Assembly (NCBI GenBank): GCA_031284485.1
Contig: JAISZT010000050.1
Location: 1-46,066, forward strand
Reading direction: 5' to 3'
From: Desulfovibrio sp.
GTDB taxonomy: Bacteria > Desulfobacterota > Desulfovibrionia > Desulfovibrionales > Desulfovibrionaceae
DNA length: 46,066 nucleotides
Positions 34,742 through 44,203 of the stretch are shown in pieces. The translations under genes and the position numbers were made by a program. Position 1 is the stretch's first letter, and the number at the start of each line of letters is the position of its first letter. A model generated the notes under the pieces. That model had not been told where the DNA came from. It saw nothing but the letters and a program-made list of their open reading frames with translations, and ran no database searches.

Positions 34742-37700
34742 GCAGGGAAGGCGTCAGATTATGGCGCAATAAAGCAAGCCATCAAAACCGCCGCGCTGAA
34801 TGTCGGAAAAATCAAAGCGGCTGAATCTCTTGAGGAAGGCGTACAGCAGTTTACGCAAAACGTCATTGGCGAGATCGCCAAGCACATCACCGGCAATAAC
34901 GCAAACTTCGATGCCTACACCCTCCTTGAAGGTGTTGCGGATTCCTTTACGCAAACACTGTGGTCAGCCATTGGAACCGGTTCGCCGTCCATACGCTTCG
35001 GCCTTGACGCGGTTGAGGCGCGCGGCATAGCCCGCCTTGACGCCATACTGGAAGCCGGTCAGAAACGCGAACAGGAAATCCTGACGGAGCTTGACGGATT
35101 CAGTCAGAACTCCACATTGGCCAAACGCGACCCCCTGCTGTTTCAGGACGCCATGCATCACCTGGCGCAAGGCGCCAAGATAAAGACGGTGTATATCCCA
35201 GCCGAAGGGCTGTATCTCGCGTACGGCGAAAACAAAGAGGGATTGCACTCCGCGCTTGAAGCGTTGGGAGTTGAAAAAGACGCCTTTTATGAAGCCATGA
35301 ACGCGGGGAACGACCTGCAAATTTCCGTCGAAAAGTATGCTTCCGCCGTGGCGACCGATCAGACCTTCAGCGGTCTTGTGGCCGACAACCGACGCCTGAC
35401 CGAAGACGGTTTCACCATCAATGAATATCGTGAATTTACGGCCCAACGACAGGAGGAAGTCGAACGTCTGCTTGCCGACACGCAGACTGAACAGGAAGCG
35501 GCCACACAGCTTGAAACGGAAAGCCGTGAAATATTCGAGACGACACGCGACATGCTTGTGACAGTGGGCAGGCCGTTACAGGAAGCCCGTTCCGATGCCG
35601 CGCTCACAGCCGCTTTTTTCGCCACAATGGCCCAACGCTCGAACGGGAAATCCACACCGCGGCAGTTATGGGAAAAATACGCGCCGAACATTCTGGGGCC
35701 AAATATGGGCGCTCTGGCGCATCTGAACGCGGGCATTGAAAAAGACCTGCAAGAGCTTGGCGGCTTTTCCGACGTGCAGGAAACGCCCTCGCCCCCTGTC
35801 GTGGAGCAGCCGCCGGCGCGGGAAACGCCCTCTCCTTCAACGCAGGGCCAAACTTCCGGCGTTTCGTCAAAGCCCGCCGATGAGGTGGTGACGCATACCG
35901 GCGTTCAGTCTATTGACGATCTGTACGCCCTTGCCGCGCAAACCCTTCCGGACTTCCAGTCCAATATCTCCAACATTGCCCAGGCCACAGGAGGCATGCC
36001 CGTTTTTCGCTCTGGAGACGGCCTGAAGAGGCGAAACCGCGCCCAGGAGAAGATAGACCGGGATTATCCCGAAATCGGCGCAAAGCGCGTTCTGGACGTG
36101 CTGGGCGGCACTATCCTGTATGGCAGCCGGACGGATGTGGAAAACGCCTTGCCGGAGATCGAAAGGCTGGTGAAGGAAGCGGGCGGGGAGGTTGTGCGGA
36201 AGAAGAACCGTTTTGACCATCCATCAGCCGGATACAAGGATTATCTGCTGAACATCCGTCAGCCGAACGGTATGGTCACGGAACTGCTTCTGACCACCAA
36301 GGCCATGCATCAGGCAAAGAGCGAAGGGCCGGGGCATGTGCTGTATGAGGCGCAACAAATTGTTGCAGAGTTCTTCAAGTCGGGGCAAGCACAAGGGGAA
36401 GAAAGAAATGCGGCAAAAATACTTGCAGTTATTTTAGATGGAATAAGCGAAAGCTATTACGAAACAACCGGGGATCAAAGCAACAAAACAGCTTCTTTTT
36501 CCGGAATTGTAGAACCTTTGAACAACGCGTCACCGTATATAGAATCGCTTGCTTCTTCCAAAATATATGGGCGGCTGGAATCATTACTGGGCAGCATACG
36601 GAACAAGGTGCCGTCAGTAGCGAATACAAACGGCTTGTCTTCATATTCCAAGAACTTCTTGACGAACACCGGTTCATTGGCTGAACCCTTTTCCCACGGC
36701 GTACCGTCCGATGCGTCTCTGCCGTCCATGAACAATGTGCGGATGGGGGGCGAAAATGCCATAACCGAACCTCCTTCTGACGGCGTAAATATAACACCTT
36801 CCGAAGCGCAAAGCAACAGCAATTCCGGACGAATCACCGGATCGCCGACAAGAATACTGGGCAAGGGCATAAAGGATGCCGCCCGGTATGAAGTGCGGGA
36901 ACTGGCGGACGTTGTTCCTTCCCATGACGCGGAGAACGGCTTTGCCAAACGGAAGGATTATCCGGCCAACGTACAGGAACGGCCCTACCATTCCGACAAG
37001 GGCGAGCAGGAAAAAGTCCGGACAAACGCCCTGGAATATGATCCGGCCTACGTGGTGAACACCGATTCCACGGCGGGCAACGGGCCGCCCATTATCACCA
37101 ATGGCGGCGTTGTTCTGGGCGGCAATTCCCGAACCATGACGCTGCAACTTGTCTATGCCGACAAGAAGCCGGACAGGGCAAATGCGTACAGGGCCGCGCT
37201 TCAGGGACAGGCGGAAATATTCGGCCTTGACCCTGATGCGATTGCTTCCATGCGGCAGCCTGTGCTGGTGCGCGTGGTTGATGCCGAACTCACGCCCGAA
37301 GAAATGGCGATAAAGTCCCGCCGGTACAATCAGACCACAACGCAGAGATTGCAGGCCAAAGCGGAAGGTGTTTCCCGCGCCAAAATGATAAAGCCCGACA
37401 CGCTGGGCATATTGTCCGCCGGTATGGCGGATTTCGACACGCTACGGCAATTCCTTGACAAGCCCGCTTCCAGGGGCTTTGTGGATTCCATGATCCGGGA
37501 CGGCGTTATCGAGCAGACGGAGATTTCCCGCTACACCGAAAAGAACGGCCTTCTGAACGATGAAGGCAAAAAACTGGTGGAAAACGCCCTGCGCGGCCTG
37601 ATCGTTCCGGATTACGATATTCTGGCCGCCGTTCCGCCGTCCGTGCTGAACAAACTGGACAGAGCGATTCCCGCCCTGGCAAGGCTGAAAACACGCGGGG

Positions 37701-40700
37701 AAGGGTGGGACTTGTCCAATGTCGTTGCCGCCGCCCTGCGGATGGTGGGCAAGGCCGCTCTGGAGCGCAGGCGGGTGGACAACTGGTTCGGGCAAACCGA
37801 CCTGCTGGAGACAGACCCCGACAAGAAGCGCCCGACCGTGCAGGCCATAGCCATAACCTTTGCCAACGCCACACAGAAGGAAGCGCTCGCGCGTTTTGAG
37901 GTTATGGCCACAGAGGCCGAACGGCAGTCCAAAGGGCAAGGCATGCTGGTTTCCATGCGGGGCAACACGCCGGCGCAGGCGTTCGTCAAGGCGTTTCTTT
38001 CCCCGGTTGTTTCCGTCGACGGCCAGACCATTACCGACTTTGACCCGCAAGGGAACGAGCAACACGCGGCCTTGCAATATGCCCATGACAACGGCGGCAA
38101 GGGGCATTCCGTCAGCGCCGCCGTTGAAAAACTGCACAAAACAGTGACCGGCAAAAAGGCCACCGCTGAACAAAAGGCGCGGGCAAAGGAAATGATCCGC
38201 CGGCTCGCGCCGTTCTCCGGCGCTGTGGCCGTGTATAAGCCCGATCTTGGACGGTATTTCAATTATCGGGACGGAGACACGCTGTACCAGCCCGCCTACC
38301 ACGGCTCACCCTACCGTTTCGACAAGTTCACGCTTGACCACATCGGCAGCGGCGAAGGGGCGCAGGCTTTCGGCTGGGGGCTGTATTTCGCAGGGAAGAA
38401 AGACTTGGCTGAATGGTACAGGACTAGCCTGTCGGGAAAAAAAGAAACGCCGTACGCCTCACGCTATCCCTATGCCACGCAATCCGAGAAAAAGGCGTTT
38501 ACACGGAACGCAAAAAAACTGCCAAAAGAATTACAGGCAGATGTTGCTGACGTTCTTCGCCGAATGGGCGAGATTGAAATGTGGAAGGTAACGGAGGATG
38601 TTGATGAATATTATGACCAAAAAATAGCCCAGGCTCTTCGTGCTGCCACAGCAAAGCGGTATGATGGCGGCCAACTCTACGAAGCGGAGATTCCCGACAA
38701 CGACGTTCTGCTGGACTACGACAAGCCGCTCAGAGAGCAACCGGAGAAGGTGCGGGAAGCAATCGACTATGAAGAACTGGAAAAGCCTTTAATCAAATTT
38801 TACGAGAATTTACATCGCCGAACTGCGACGCTGGAAAACGAGCCCGTAAATTTTGACACCATTACAGGGAAAGACCTGTATGATTATTTGCAAGAGCGTT
38901 TTCAAAAAGCCAGGAATCCTGCTGAAGCGGCGTCACGCTTTCTCAATGGAATGGGCATCCCCGGTCTGCGCTACCTTGACGGCAACAGCCGCGCCCAGGG
39001 CGAAGGCTCCCATAACTTCGTCATCTGGGACGACGCGGCCATTGATGTTCTGAATACGTATTATCAGCCAGAAACGGACGGCCAGGGCCAGCGCGACCCC
39101 CAATACGCCGAACAGCAGGCGAAGTTTGACGCCGCTCCGGTGGCGATGGTGACGGGGGAGGAGATATTTACTCCGACCGAAAAACTTCCTGCCTTGAAAT
39201 CTATCCGCGCCAAATTGGTTCAATGGCTCAAGGATCGCGGATGGCTTAAGGAATACACAAATACAGATACCGGCTGGAATATCAATGTTTCAGGGCAAAG
39301 CATCAAAGACACTATTTATCACGGGGCGGGATTAGGCAAGGTACAGGTTGTCGCTGCGCTACCGGAAATGCTTCAAAATGGAATTTATCTTGAACCGGGA
39401 AAATTGGCCCCAAACGGAAATCAGCGGCATATCTTTGCGGCCAAAGTAAGAATAGGCGAAGACACGTTTGTTATCGGATATGTGGTGGAAGAACATAAAG
39501 ACGGCAAACGGTTTTACAACCACGAGCTTACAGAAATAGAAAGCCTCGGCTCACCGGCGCGCTCGCAAGGCGAGGGCAAACCAGGGCACACCGAGGCATC
39601 TGTTCTTGATATAGTCCGCAAGTACCTTGGTGTCAAGCCCGATGTCGTACTTAATTCCGGCGTTCGCGGCTCCATTACCCTGAATACCCCTTCGGGCCGA
39701 CCGCTGATAGAGCTTTTCAGAGACGCGGACGCCTCCACCTTCCTGCACGAATCCGGACACCTGTACCTTGAAATACTGCGCGCCGTCGGAACCGACCGGG
39801 ACGCGCCCCCGGAAATCGCCGCGTTGTGGGGCATGGCAAAAGCCGCCCTCAACATGCGGGACGATCACCTGACCCGCGAGCACCACGAAGCGTGGGCTTC
39901 CTCCCTGGAAGGATATCTCATGCGCGGGGAATCTCCCAGGCGTGAATTGCAAACCCTGTTCGACAGGTTCAGCGGATGGCTGAAAGCGATTTACAACGGT
40001 TTCCGCTCGCTCGGCGTCCAGCCAAATGAAGAACTGTACGCCGTCTTTGACCGCATATTCGCAACGGACGCGCAGATAGCCGACGCTGAGGCGTGGCATG
40101 ACGCGCAGAAGCCTCTTGCCGGGCTGCTCGAACAGATGAGCGAAGAGGAGCGGCAAGCCTATCAGAAGGCGCGGGAGGACGCGCGGGAAACGGCAAAGAG
40201 CGACCGCCTGACGCGGCTGACTAAGGCGTATGTGCAGGCCATAGGAGGGCGAAAACGACTGGCTGACGAAGCGTGGGCGGAAACGAACGCCTTGCCGGTA
40301 TACGCGGCAATGGACGTTGCGGGCACCACCGGGGTTGACCTTGATGAAGTTGACGCCATTATCGGCGAAGACGCGCGCAAACAGCTCGGCAAAAAGCGCG
40401 TCGGCCTTGTGCGGAACGAAGGCGGGGAATTGCCGGACATTCTGGCCGCGCAACACGGCTATGATTCGGCGGAAGCCATGCTGAACGATATGCTGAACGC
40501 GGAAAGCAAGGCCGCAAGGGTCAAGCGCCTTGTTGCCGAGCGTGAACAGCAAATTGCCGACACTCTGGCGCGCGGACTGGAAGCGAAGAACGCCCTGCCC
40601 GGCGATGCCGAATACCACAACGACGACCGCCTGGCCATACTGATTGCCGAACAGCAAATTCTGCAACGCGGCGCGGGCATGCAGGTACGTTCGCAGGCAC

Positions 40701-43477
40701 GCGCCCTCGAAGTGGCGGCGGCCAGACAGGTGGCGCGTGAGGCCGTAGCAAAGACACTGGTGCGTGATTTACAGCCGCACAAGCATGCGCTTGCGGAACG
40801 CCGGGCCGGAAAGAAAGCCGCAGCAGCCGCAGCGAAGGGCGACATGGCTTTAGCCGTTGCGACGCAGGAAGCTACGGATGAAGACAGCAATTTGTTACGC
40901 GAAATTACATCTCCGAGAACTGCTGTCGCTATCCGTAAGCCTGAGGGACAGGCTAACGGCTACCGCAAAGCCGCCGCCGAATACAAACGGCAGGAAATGC
41001 TGTCCCATGCGCTGTACATGGAAAGCCGCGAAGCCCGCGACGCCGTTGAAAAAGGCGTCAAAAGCATGGGCAACGCGACGAAGCAGAAGGCGTTGCAGCC
41101 GGGGACGCGGGACTTGCTGCACGATATAGCCGTTGCGAAGGGCATTGTAAAATACGGCAATCAGCCTGACCCCGGCGCCGGTTTCCGGCAATACCTTTTC
41201 GACCTGAAACGGGACGGAAAGACCCGACCGGACGCCCAAGCGTGGCTGAGTCGCGTGGGCGAGGCGGGGTACGCCGTCTACCTCGGCGATGACGACGCTG
41301 CCTTGCGGTTGCAGACGCAGACCTTTTACCGGGACATGGATTTCACCGAATTCACGGCCCTGCGCGACGCCTTCAGGCAGATTCAGCACGTTGACCGCGA
41401 GGAACGCACGGTCATTCAGGACGGAAAACGGCGGGAGGTTGAGGAAATCCGCAATGAGCTTGTGGCGGCGGCTGAAGCGAACGACACGGAGGTAAAACGC
41501 AATTTCTTCGAGCGCAATCGGCCATGGAACAAAATCAAGACGGCCATAGCCAAGACGAATGCCACACTCAAGAAGATGGAAATGGCCTTGCTGAAGCTGG
41601 ACGGGTACGAGCACGGCGTCTGGTGGAATACCATATTCAGGCCCATTGCCGATGCCGAAAGCGCAAGGAACGTGATTCTCAAAGCCGCGGAAAAAAAGCT
41701 GAAGGGGCTGACCGACGCGCTGTTTACCGGGGCAAAGGGCAGCTACGATTTCTTCAACAAGCGTATCCGCATTGACGCCATAAACGAAAGCCTGACCATG
41801 TCGCAGATCGTTTCCATGGCCCTGAACGTCGGCAACGCCGTGAACAGGGAACGTCTGCTCACCGGCCACGGCTGGCGGCAAAAGCAACTGGACGCCGTTC
41901 TGGAGCAAATGGAAGAAAGGCATTGGGACTTTGCCCAGGGTATCTGGGATTTTCTGGAAACATTCAAAGACCCGTCCTTCAACCTCCAGAAAGATTTGAC
42001 CGGCGCGGAGCCGCAAGCCGTTGAAGCGGAGACGGTGCATACGAAATTCGGAGACTATCGCGGCGGGTATTACCCGATAGTCTATGACAAGGATACAGGC
42101 TTCAAGGCGTGGGAACGCGCCATGAAGGATATGGGCGACGCGATATTCGGCGGAACGTCATACGGTACCATGCAGACGCGCCAGGGGCATTTGAAAGCGC
42201 GTCAGGATGGCGGCACGGGGGAACGTCTGTCCGACGATCTTGGCGTGATCGTGAATCATGTTTTCAACACGGTTCATGACGTGACGCACAGGCGGGCCAT
42301 TATAAACGTCGCCAAGCTGCTCAAGGACAAGGGCATCGGCGAAGCGCTTGACAAGTACCTTGGCCCGGAACTGCGGAAAGAGTTTCTACCGTGGTTGCAA
42401 AACATAGCCCGTGAAACGAACGAACAATATGTCTGGGCGAACACCTTGATGCGCAAGGGGCGCAACGCGGTGACGCTGTTCTATCTCGGCTGGCGGCTGA
42501 CATCCATGCTCATGCAGATCGCGGATCTGCCTGTGGCTCTCGCGCAGAAAGGCGAAGGGAGGAACACGGCCAAAGGGCTTGCGCTCATGTACGGCAATCC
42601 GCTGAAAACGCCGGAGCGCGTCCGCTTTATCATGCGGAAATCCCCCTTCATGGCGAACCGGCTAAAAGACATGGACAGGGAGTTCAGGGAAGCCATTTCC
42701 GGCATGCGTCTTGTTGAAGGCAAACTCGCCAAGATCAAAAAAACTTCCATGAAGGGCATCGGCGTCGTTCAACTGGGTATCGACATGCCCATATGGATGG
42801 GCGCGTATGAAGCGGAACTGGCGAAAAGCGGGGATGAAGCCCGCGCCGTTGCCGTCGCCGATTCCACTGTGCGCCTGACCACCGGATCGGGTTCGGCCAA
42901 AGACCTTGTTTCCCTTCAGCGCGGCGCGGAATGGAAGAAGCTGATCACCATGTTCTATACGCCCTTTTCCGCGCACTACAACTTGTATGCCCGGCGCGTG
43001 AACCAGACAAAGAAATGGACGGACGTTCCGGGGCTTGCCTCGTATTCTTTTATCCTGTGGGTGGTCGCTCCGGCCTTGGCGAATTGGTTGACAGGACGCG
43101 GGCCGGATGAAGATGAAGGCGAAGAATGGCCGTCGTGGCTGCTCAATATTGCCCTGCGCGAACCGTTCAGCATGATCCCCATTGCCCGTGACATCGCAAG
43201 TTCCGTCGGTACGGGCTTTGCCTACGAACCGACACCGGCTGCTAAAGCCGTCAAAAACGCCGTCCGGTTCGGGGAAGCCGTGTACAAGGGCATCACTGAG
43301 GACGAATGGGAAGGCATCGGCACAAAAACGGCGGAATTCGCAGGGATTGCGACCGGCGGGGTTATCACATCGCAACAGATAATCACCATAGGCAATGTCT
43401 GGGACTACATGAACGGCGACGCTTATGATTTTCAACTGCGTGATCTGTTCTTCAAGAAACAGAAAAGCAGGAGATAA
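34742..43477 (+). CDS. Giant phage polyvalent protein, 5'-truncated
   Basis: About 2911 residues remain; similarity begins just after the junction near 34742 with no start codon or ribosome site. The open frame continues upstream to 34280, but that part is antisense to the RND gene. Segments in order: helical AESLEEGVQQ region (34815-34850); RelA/SpoT-like nucleotidyltransferase-type domain (about 36010-36360, with GGTILY, GYKDYLLNIRQPNG and GHVLYE); ParB/DdrB-like domain (about 36985-38020, GGVVLGGNSRTMTLQ); ADP-ribosyltransferase-like domain (about 38298-39055, YHGSPYRFDKF then GAQAFGWGLYFA); LPD3/PBECR-like domain (about 39217-39550); metallopeptidase-like HESGH (about 39738-39935); long coiled-coil-rich part; C-terminal hydrophobic segments (about 42960-43100). 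Such proteins are packed in virions and act on the host after injection. Confidence 0.75.
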   Translation, partial: AGKASDYGAIKQAIKTAALNVGKIKAAESLEEGVQQFTQNVIGEIAKHITGNNANFDAYTLLEGVADSFTQTLWSAIGTGSPSIRFGLDAVEARGIARLDAILEAGQKREQEILTELDGFSQNSTLAKRDPLLFQDAMHHLAQGAKIKTVYIPAEGLYLAYGENKEGLHSALEALGVEKDAFYEAMNAGNDLQISVEKYASAVATDQTFSGLVADNRRLTEDGFTINEYREFTAQRQEEVERLLADTQTEQEAATQLETESREIFETTRDMLVTVGRPLQEARSDAALTAAFFATMAQRSNGKSTPRQLWEKYAPNILGPNMGALAHLNAGIEKDLQELGGFSDVQETPSPPVVEQPPARETPSPSTQGQTSGVSSKPADEVVTHTGVQSIDDLYALAAQTLPDFQSNISNIAQATGGMPVFRSGDGLKRRNRAQEKIDRDYPEIGAKRVLDVLGGTILYGSRTDVENALPEIERLVKEAGGEVVRKKNRFDHPSAGYKDYLLNIRQPNGMVTELLLTTKAMHQAKSEGPGHVLYEAQQIVAEFFKSGQAQGEERNAAKILAVILDGISESYYETTGDQSNKTASFSGIVEPLNNASPYIESLASSKIYGRLESLLGSIRNKVPSVANTNGLSSYSKNFLTNTGSLAEPFSHGVPSDASLPSMNNVRMGGENAITEPPSDGVNITPSEAQSNSNSGRITGSPTRILGKGIKDAARYEVRELADVVPSHDAENGFAKRKDYPANVQERPYHSDKGEQEKVRTNALEYDPAYVVNTDSTAGNGPPIITNGGVVLGGNSRTMTLQLVYADKKPDRANAYRAALQGQAEIFGLDPDAIASMRQPVLVRVVDAELTPEEMAIKSRRYNQTTTQRLQAKAEGVSRAKMIKPDTLGILSAGMADFDTLRQFLDKPASRGFVDSMIRDGVIEQTEISRYTEKNGLLNDEGKKLVENALRGLIVPDYDILAAVPPSVLNKLDRAIPALARLKTRGEGWDLSNVVAAALRMVGKAALERRRVDNWFGQTDLLETDPDKKRPTVQAIAITFANATQKEALARFEVMATEAERQSKGQGMLVSMRGNTPAQAFVKAFLSPVVSVDGQTITDFDPQGNEQHAALQYAHDNGGKGHSVSAAVEKLHKTVTGKKATAEQKARAKEMIRRLAPFSGAVAVYKPDLGRYFNYRDGDTLYQPAYHGSPYRFDKFTLDHIGSGEGAQAFGWGLYFAGKKDLAEWYRTSLSGKKETPYASRYPYATQSEKKAFTRNAKKLPKELQADVADVLRRMGEIEMWKVTEDVDEYYDQKIAQALRAATAKRYDGGQLYEAEIPDNDVLLDYDKPLREQPEKVREAIDYEELEKPLIKFYENLHRRTATLENEPVNFDTITGKDLYDYLQERFQKARNPAEAASRFLNGMGIPGLRYLDGNSRAQGEGSHNFVIWDDAAIDVLNTYYQPETDGQGQRDPQYAEQQAKFDAAPVAMVTGEEIFTPTEKLPALKSIRAKLVQWLKDRGWLKEYTNTDTGWNINVSGQSIKDTIYHGAGLGKVQVVAALPEMLQNGIYLEPGKLAPNGNQRHIFAAKVRIGEDTFVIGYVVEEHKDGKRFYNHELTEIESLGSPARSQGEGKPGHTEASVLDIVRKYLGVKPDVVLNSGVRGSITLNTPSGRPLIELFRDADASTFLHESGHLYLEILRAVGTDRDAPPEIAALWGMAKAALNMRDDHLTREHHEAWASSLEGYLMRGESPRRELQTLFDRFSGWLKAIYNGFRSLGVQPNEELYAVFDRIFATDAQIADAEAWHDAQKPLAGLLEQMSEEERQAYQKAREDARETAKSDRLTRLTKAYVQAIGGRKRLADEAWAETNALPVYAAMDVAGTTGVDLDEVDAIIGEDARKQLGKKRVGLVRNEGGELPDILAAQHGYDSAEAMLNDMLNAESKAARVKRLVAEREQQIADTLARGLEAKNALPGDAEYHNDDRLAILIAEQQILQRGAGMQVRSQARALEVAAARQVAREAVAKTLVRDLQPHKHALAERRAGKKAAAAAAKGDMALAVATQEATDEDSNLLREITSPRTAVAIRKPEGQANGYRKAAAEYKRQEMLSHALYMESREARDAVEKGVKSMGNATKQKALQPGTRDLLHDIAVAKGIVKYGNQPDPGAGFRQYLFDLKRDGKTRPDAQAWLSRVGEAGYAVYLGDDDAALRLQTQTFYRDMDFTEFTALRDAFRQIQHVDREERTVIQDGKRREVEEIRNELVAAAEANDTEVKRNFFERNRPWNKIKTAIAKTNATLKKMEMALLKLDGYEHGVWWNTIFRPIADAESARNVILKAAEKKLKGLTDALFTGAKGSYDFFNKRIRIDAINESLTMSQIVSMALNVGNAVNRERLLTGHGWRQKQLDAVLEQMEERHWDFAQGIWDFLETFKDPSFNLQKDLTGAEPQAVEAETVHTKFGDYRGGYYPIVYDKDTGFKAWERAMKDMGDAIFGGTSYGTMQTRQGHLKARQDGGTGERLSDDLGVIVNHVFNTVHDVTHRRAIINVAKLLKDKGIGEALDKYLGPELRKEFLPWLQNIARETNEQYVWANTLMRKGRNAVTLFYLGWRLTSMLMQIADLPVALAQKGEGRNTAKGLALMYGNPLKTPERVRFIMRKSPFMANRLKDMDREFREAISGMRLVEGKLAKIKKTSMKGIGVVQLGIDMPIWMGAYEAELAKSGDEARAVAVADSTVRLTTGSGSAKDLVSLQRGAEWKKLITMFYTPFSAHYNLYARRVNQTKKWTDVPGLASYSFILWVVAPALANWLTGRGPDEDEGEEWPSWLLNIALREPFSMIPIARDIASSVGTGFAYEPTPAAKAVKNAVRFGEAVYKGITEDEWEGIGTKTAEFAGIATGGVITSQQIITIGNVWDYMNGDAYDFQLRDLFFKKQKSRR

Positions 43478-43545
43478 TTTTCCCCGCCAGCAACAGGAGC
43501 GGCGGGCCTGATTTTGACAATCGCATAGGGTTGGAAGGAAAGAAG

Positions 43546-43568
43546 GGGGCCGGGCTTTCGGCCCGGCC
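43546..43568 (+). terminator. Hairpin after the polyvalent protein gene
   Basis: GGGCCGGGC-tttcg-GCCCGGCCC, a perfect 9-bp GC stem 68 bases after the stop. Only TTGAT follows, so the U-tract is weak. The rest of 43478-43736 shows no gene I can support. Confidence 0.6.
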
Positions 43569-43736
43569 CTTGATCAGAACGCTTATTTGAATGTGGTTGC
43601 GAGGGCTTTTTGAGAGCCGTGAGGCGACTACACCACAACTTTTTGGAGAAGTCAAAAGATTTATCGGACAGAATAGAGGAAAGATTAGGCCGGGGGCCAA
43701 CAAGAAACCCGATATTAAAATCCCAATGTCAAGGGG

Positions 43737-44054
43737 CTACTTGCCGGTTTTTATCCAAGTGTATATTTTTTGGGGGAATCCTTGCATTAAAGAGATTCCG
43801 ATAACTACAGGAATTAAAATAATATAAAATTCAATACCATTCCAACTTTCAACGTCCATAAAATCTCTATGTACCGTATGTGAATACCGATATGTATCAG
43901 GCCAGTAAATATCAACAGAATAGTTTCTAATATATATTAAAAAATTAATACATATCAATATAATGGATGTCATAAAAATAATAAATCCCAATCTTTTTGA
44001 CGGCGTTGCGAGTTTTGTAGAGAGATTAGGGAGTTTATCCGAAAACCTTTTCAT
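43737..44054 (-). CDS. Small AT-rich membrane protein, unknown function
   Basis: 105 residues with two predicted membrane helices (about residues 23-42, IIFMTSIILICINFLIYI, and about 76-93, IEFYIILIPVVIGISLM) joined by an aromatic extracytoplasmic loop (DIYWPDTYRYSHTVHRDF). GGAGG lies eight bases before ATG. By eye it is far more AT-rich than anything around it, a sign of separate transfer. It has no recognisable family. Its place, in a phage block next to toxin-antitoxin debris, is one where cargo genes such as superinfection-exclusion proteins are often found, but that is only context. Confidence 0.6.
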   Translation of the reverse strand: MKRFSDKLPNLSTKLATPSKRLGFIIFMTSIILICINFLIYIRNYSVDIYWPDTYRYSHTVHRDFMDVESWNGIEFYIILIPVVIGISLMQGFPQKIYTWIKTGK

Positions 44055-44080
44055 AACATTCCCCTCCGCGTTGAAATAAA

Positions 44081-44175
44081 TCAGAACCCGATGCGCTGTT
44101 TTTCCTTGTCCGGCGGCGTCATGAGTTCGCGCAGAGCTTGTAGCACCAGATTGATGGATTCATCATGCCTGCCAC
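44081..44175 (-). pseudogene. Duplicated 3' end of the ORF6N gene
   Basis: About 95 bases repeat the last part of the intact gene at 44454-44993 with about five substitutions. They encode GRHDESINLVLQALRELM then TPPDKEKQRIGF and the same stop. No start or N-terminal domain is present. The copy is a direct repeat, offset by 373 bases, and joins a broken toxin gene at its upstream side near 44165-44178. Confidence 0.8.
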
Positions 44176-44202
44176 CGGCTTGAATTCGACAGCATAGGGC
44201 AT
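44119..44202 (-). pseudogene. Destroyed RelE/ParE-type toxin gene, first 11-12 codons
   Basis: ATG at 44202 starts one base after the stop of the antitoxin-like gene. The frame reads MPYAVEFKPVAG, resembling the opening of RelE/ParE toxins (VEF-x-P-x-A). It then runs out of frame into the duplicated ORF6N end and stops after 27 codons. The catalytic part of a toxin is absent. Confidence 0.5.
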
Positions 44203-44203
44203 A

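Noticed and set aside
34695..34745. Phage attachment site at the prophage border
   Set aside because: No tRNA, integrase or direct-repeat partner is visible, and the border falls inside a phage structural gene, which indicates a breakpoint and not an att site.
43591..43827. Plus-strand frame of 78 codons after the polyvalent gene
   Set aside because: It has no ribosome site, overlaps the well-supported minus-strand membrane protein, and its translation changes character midway.
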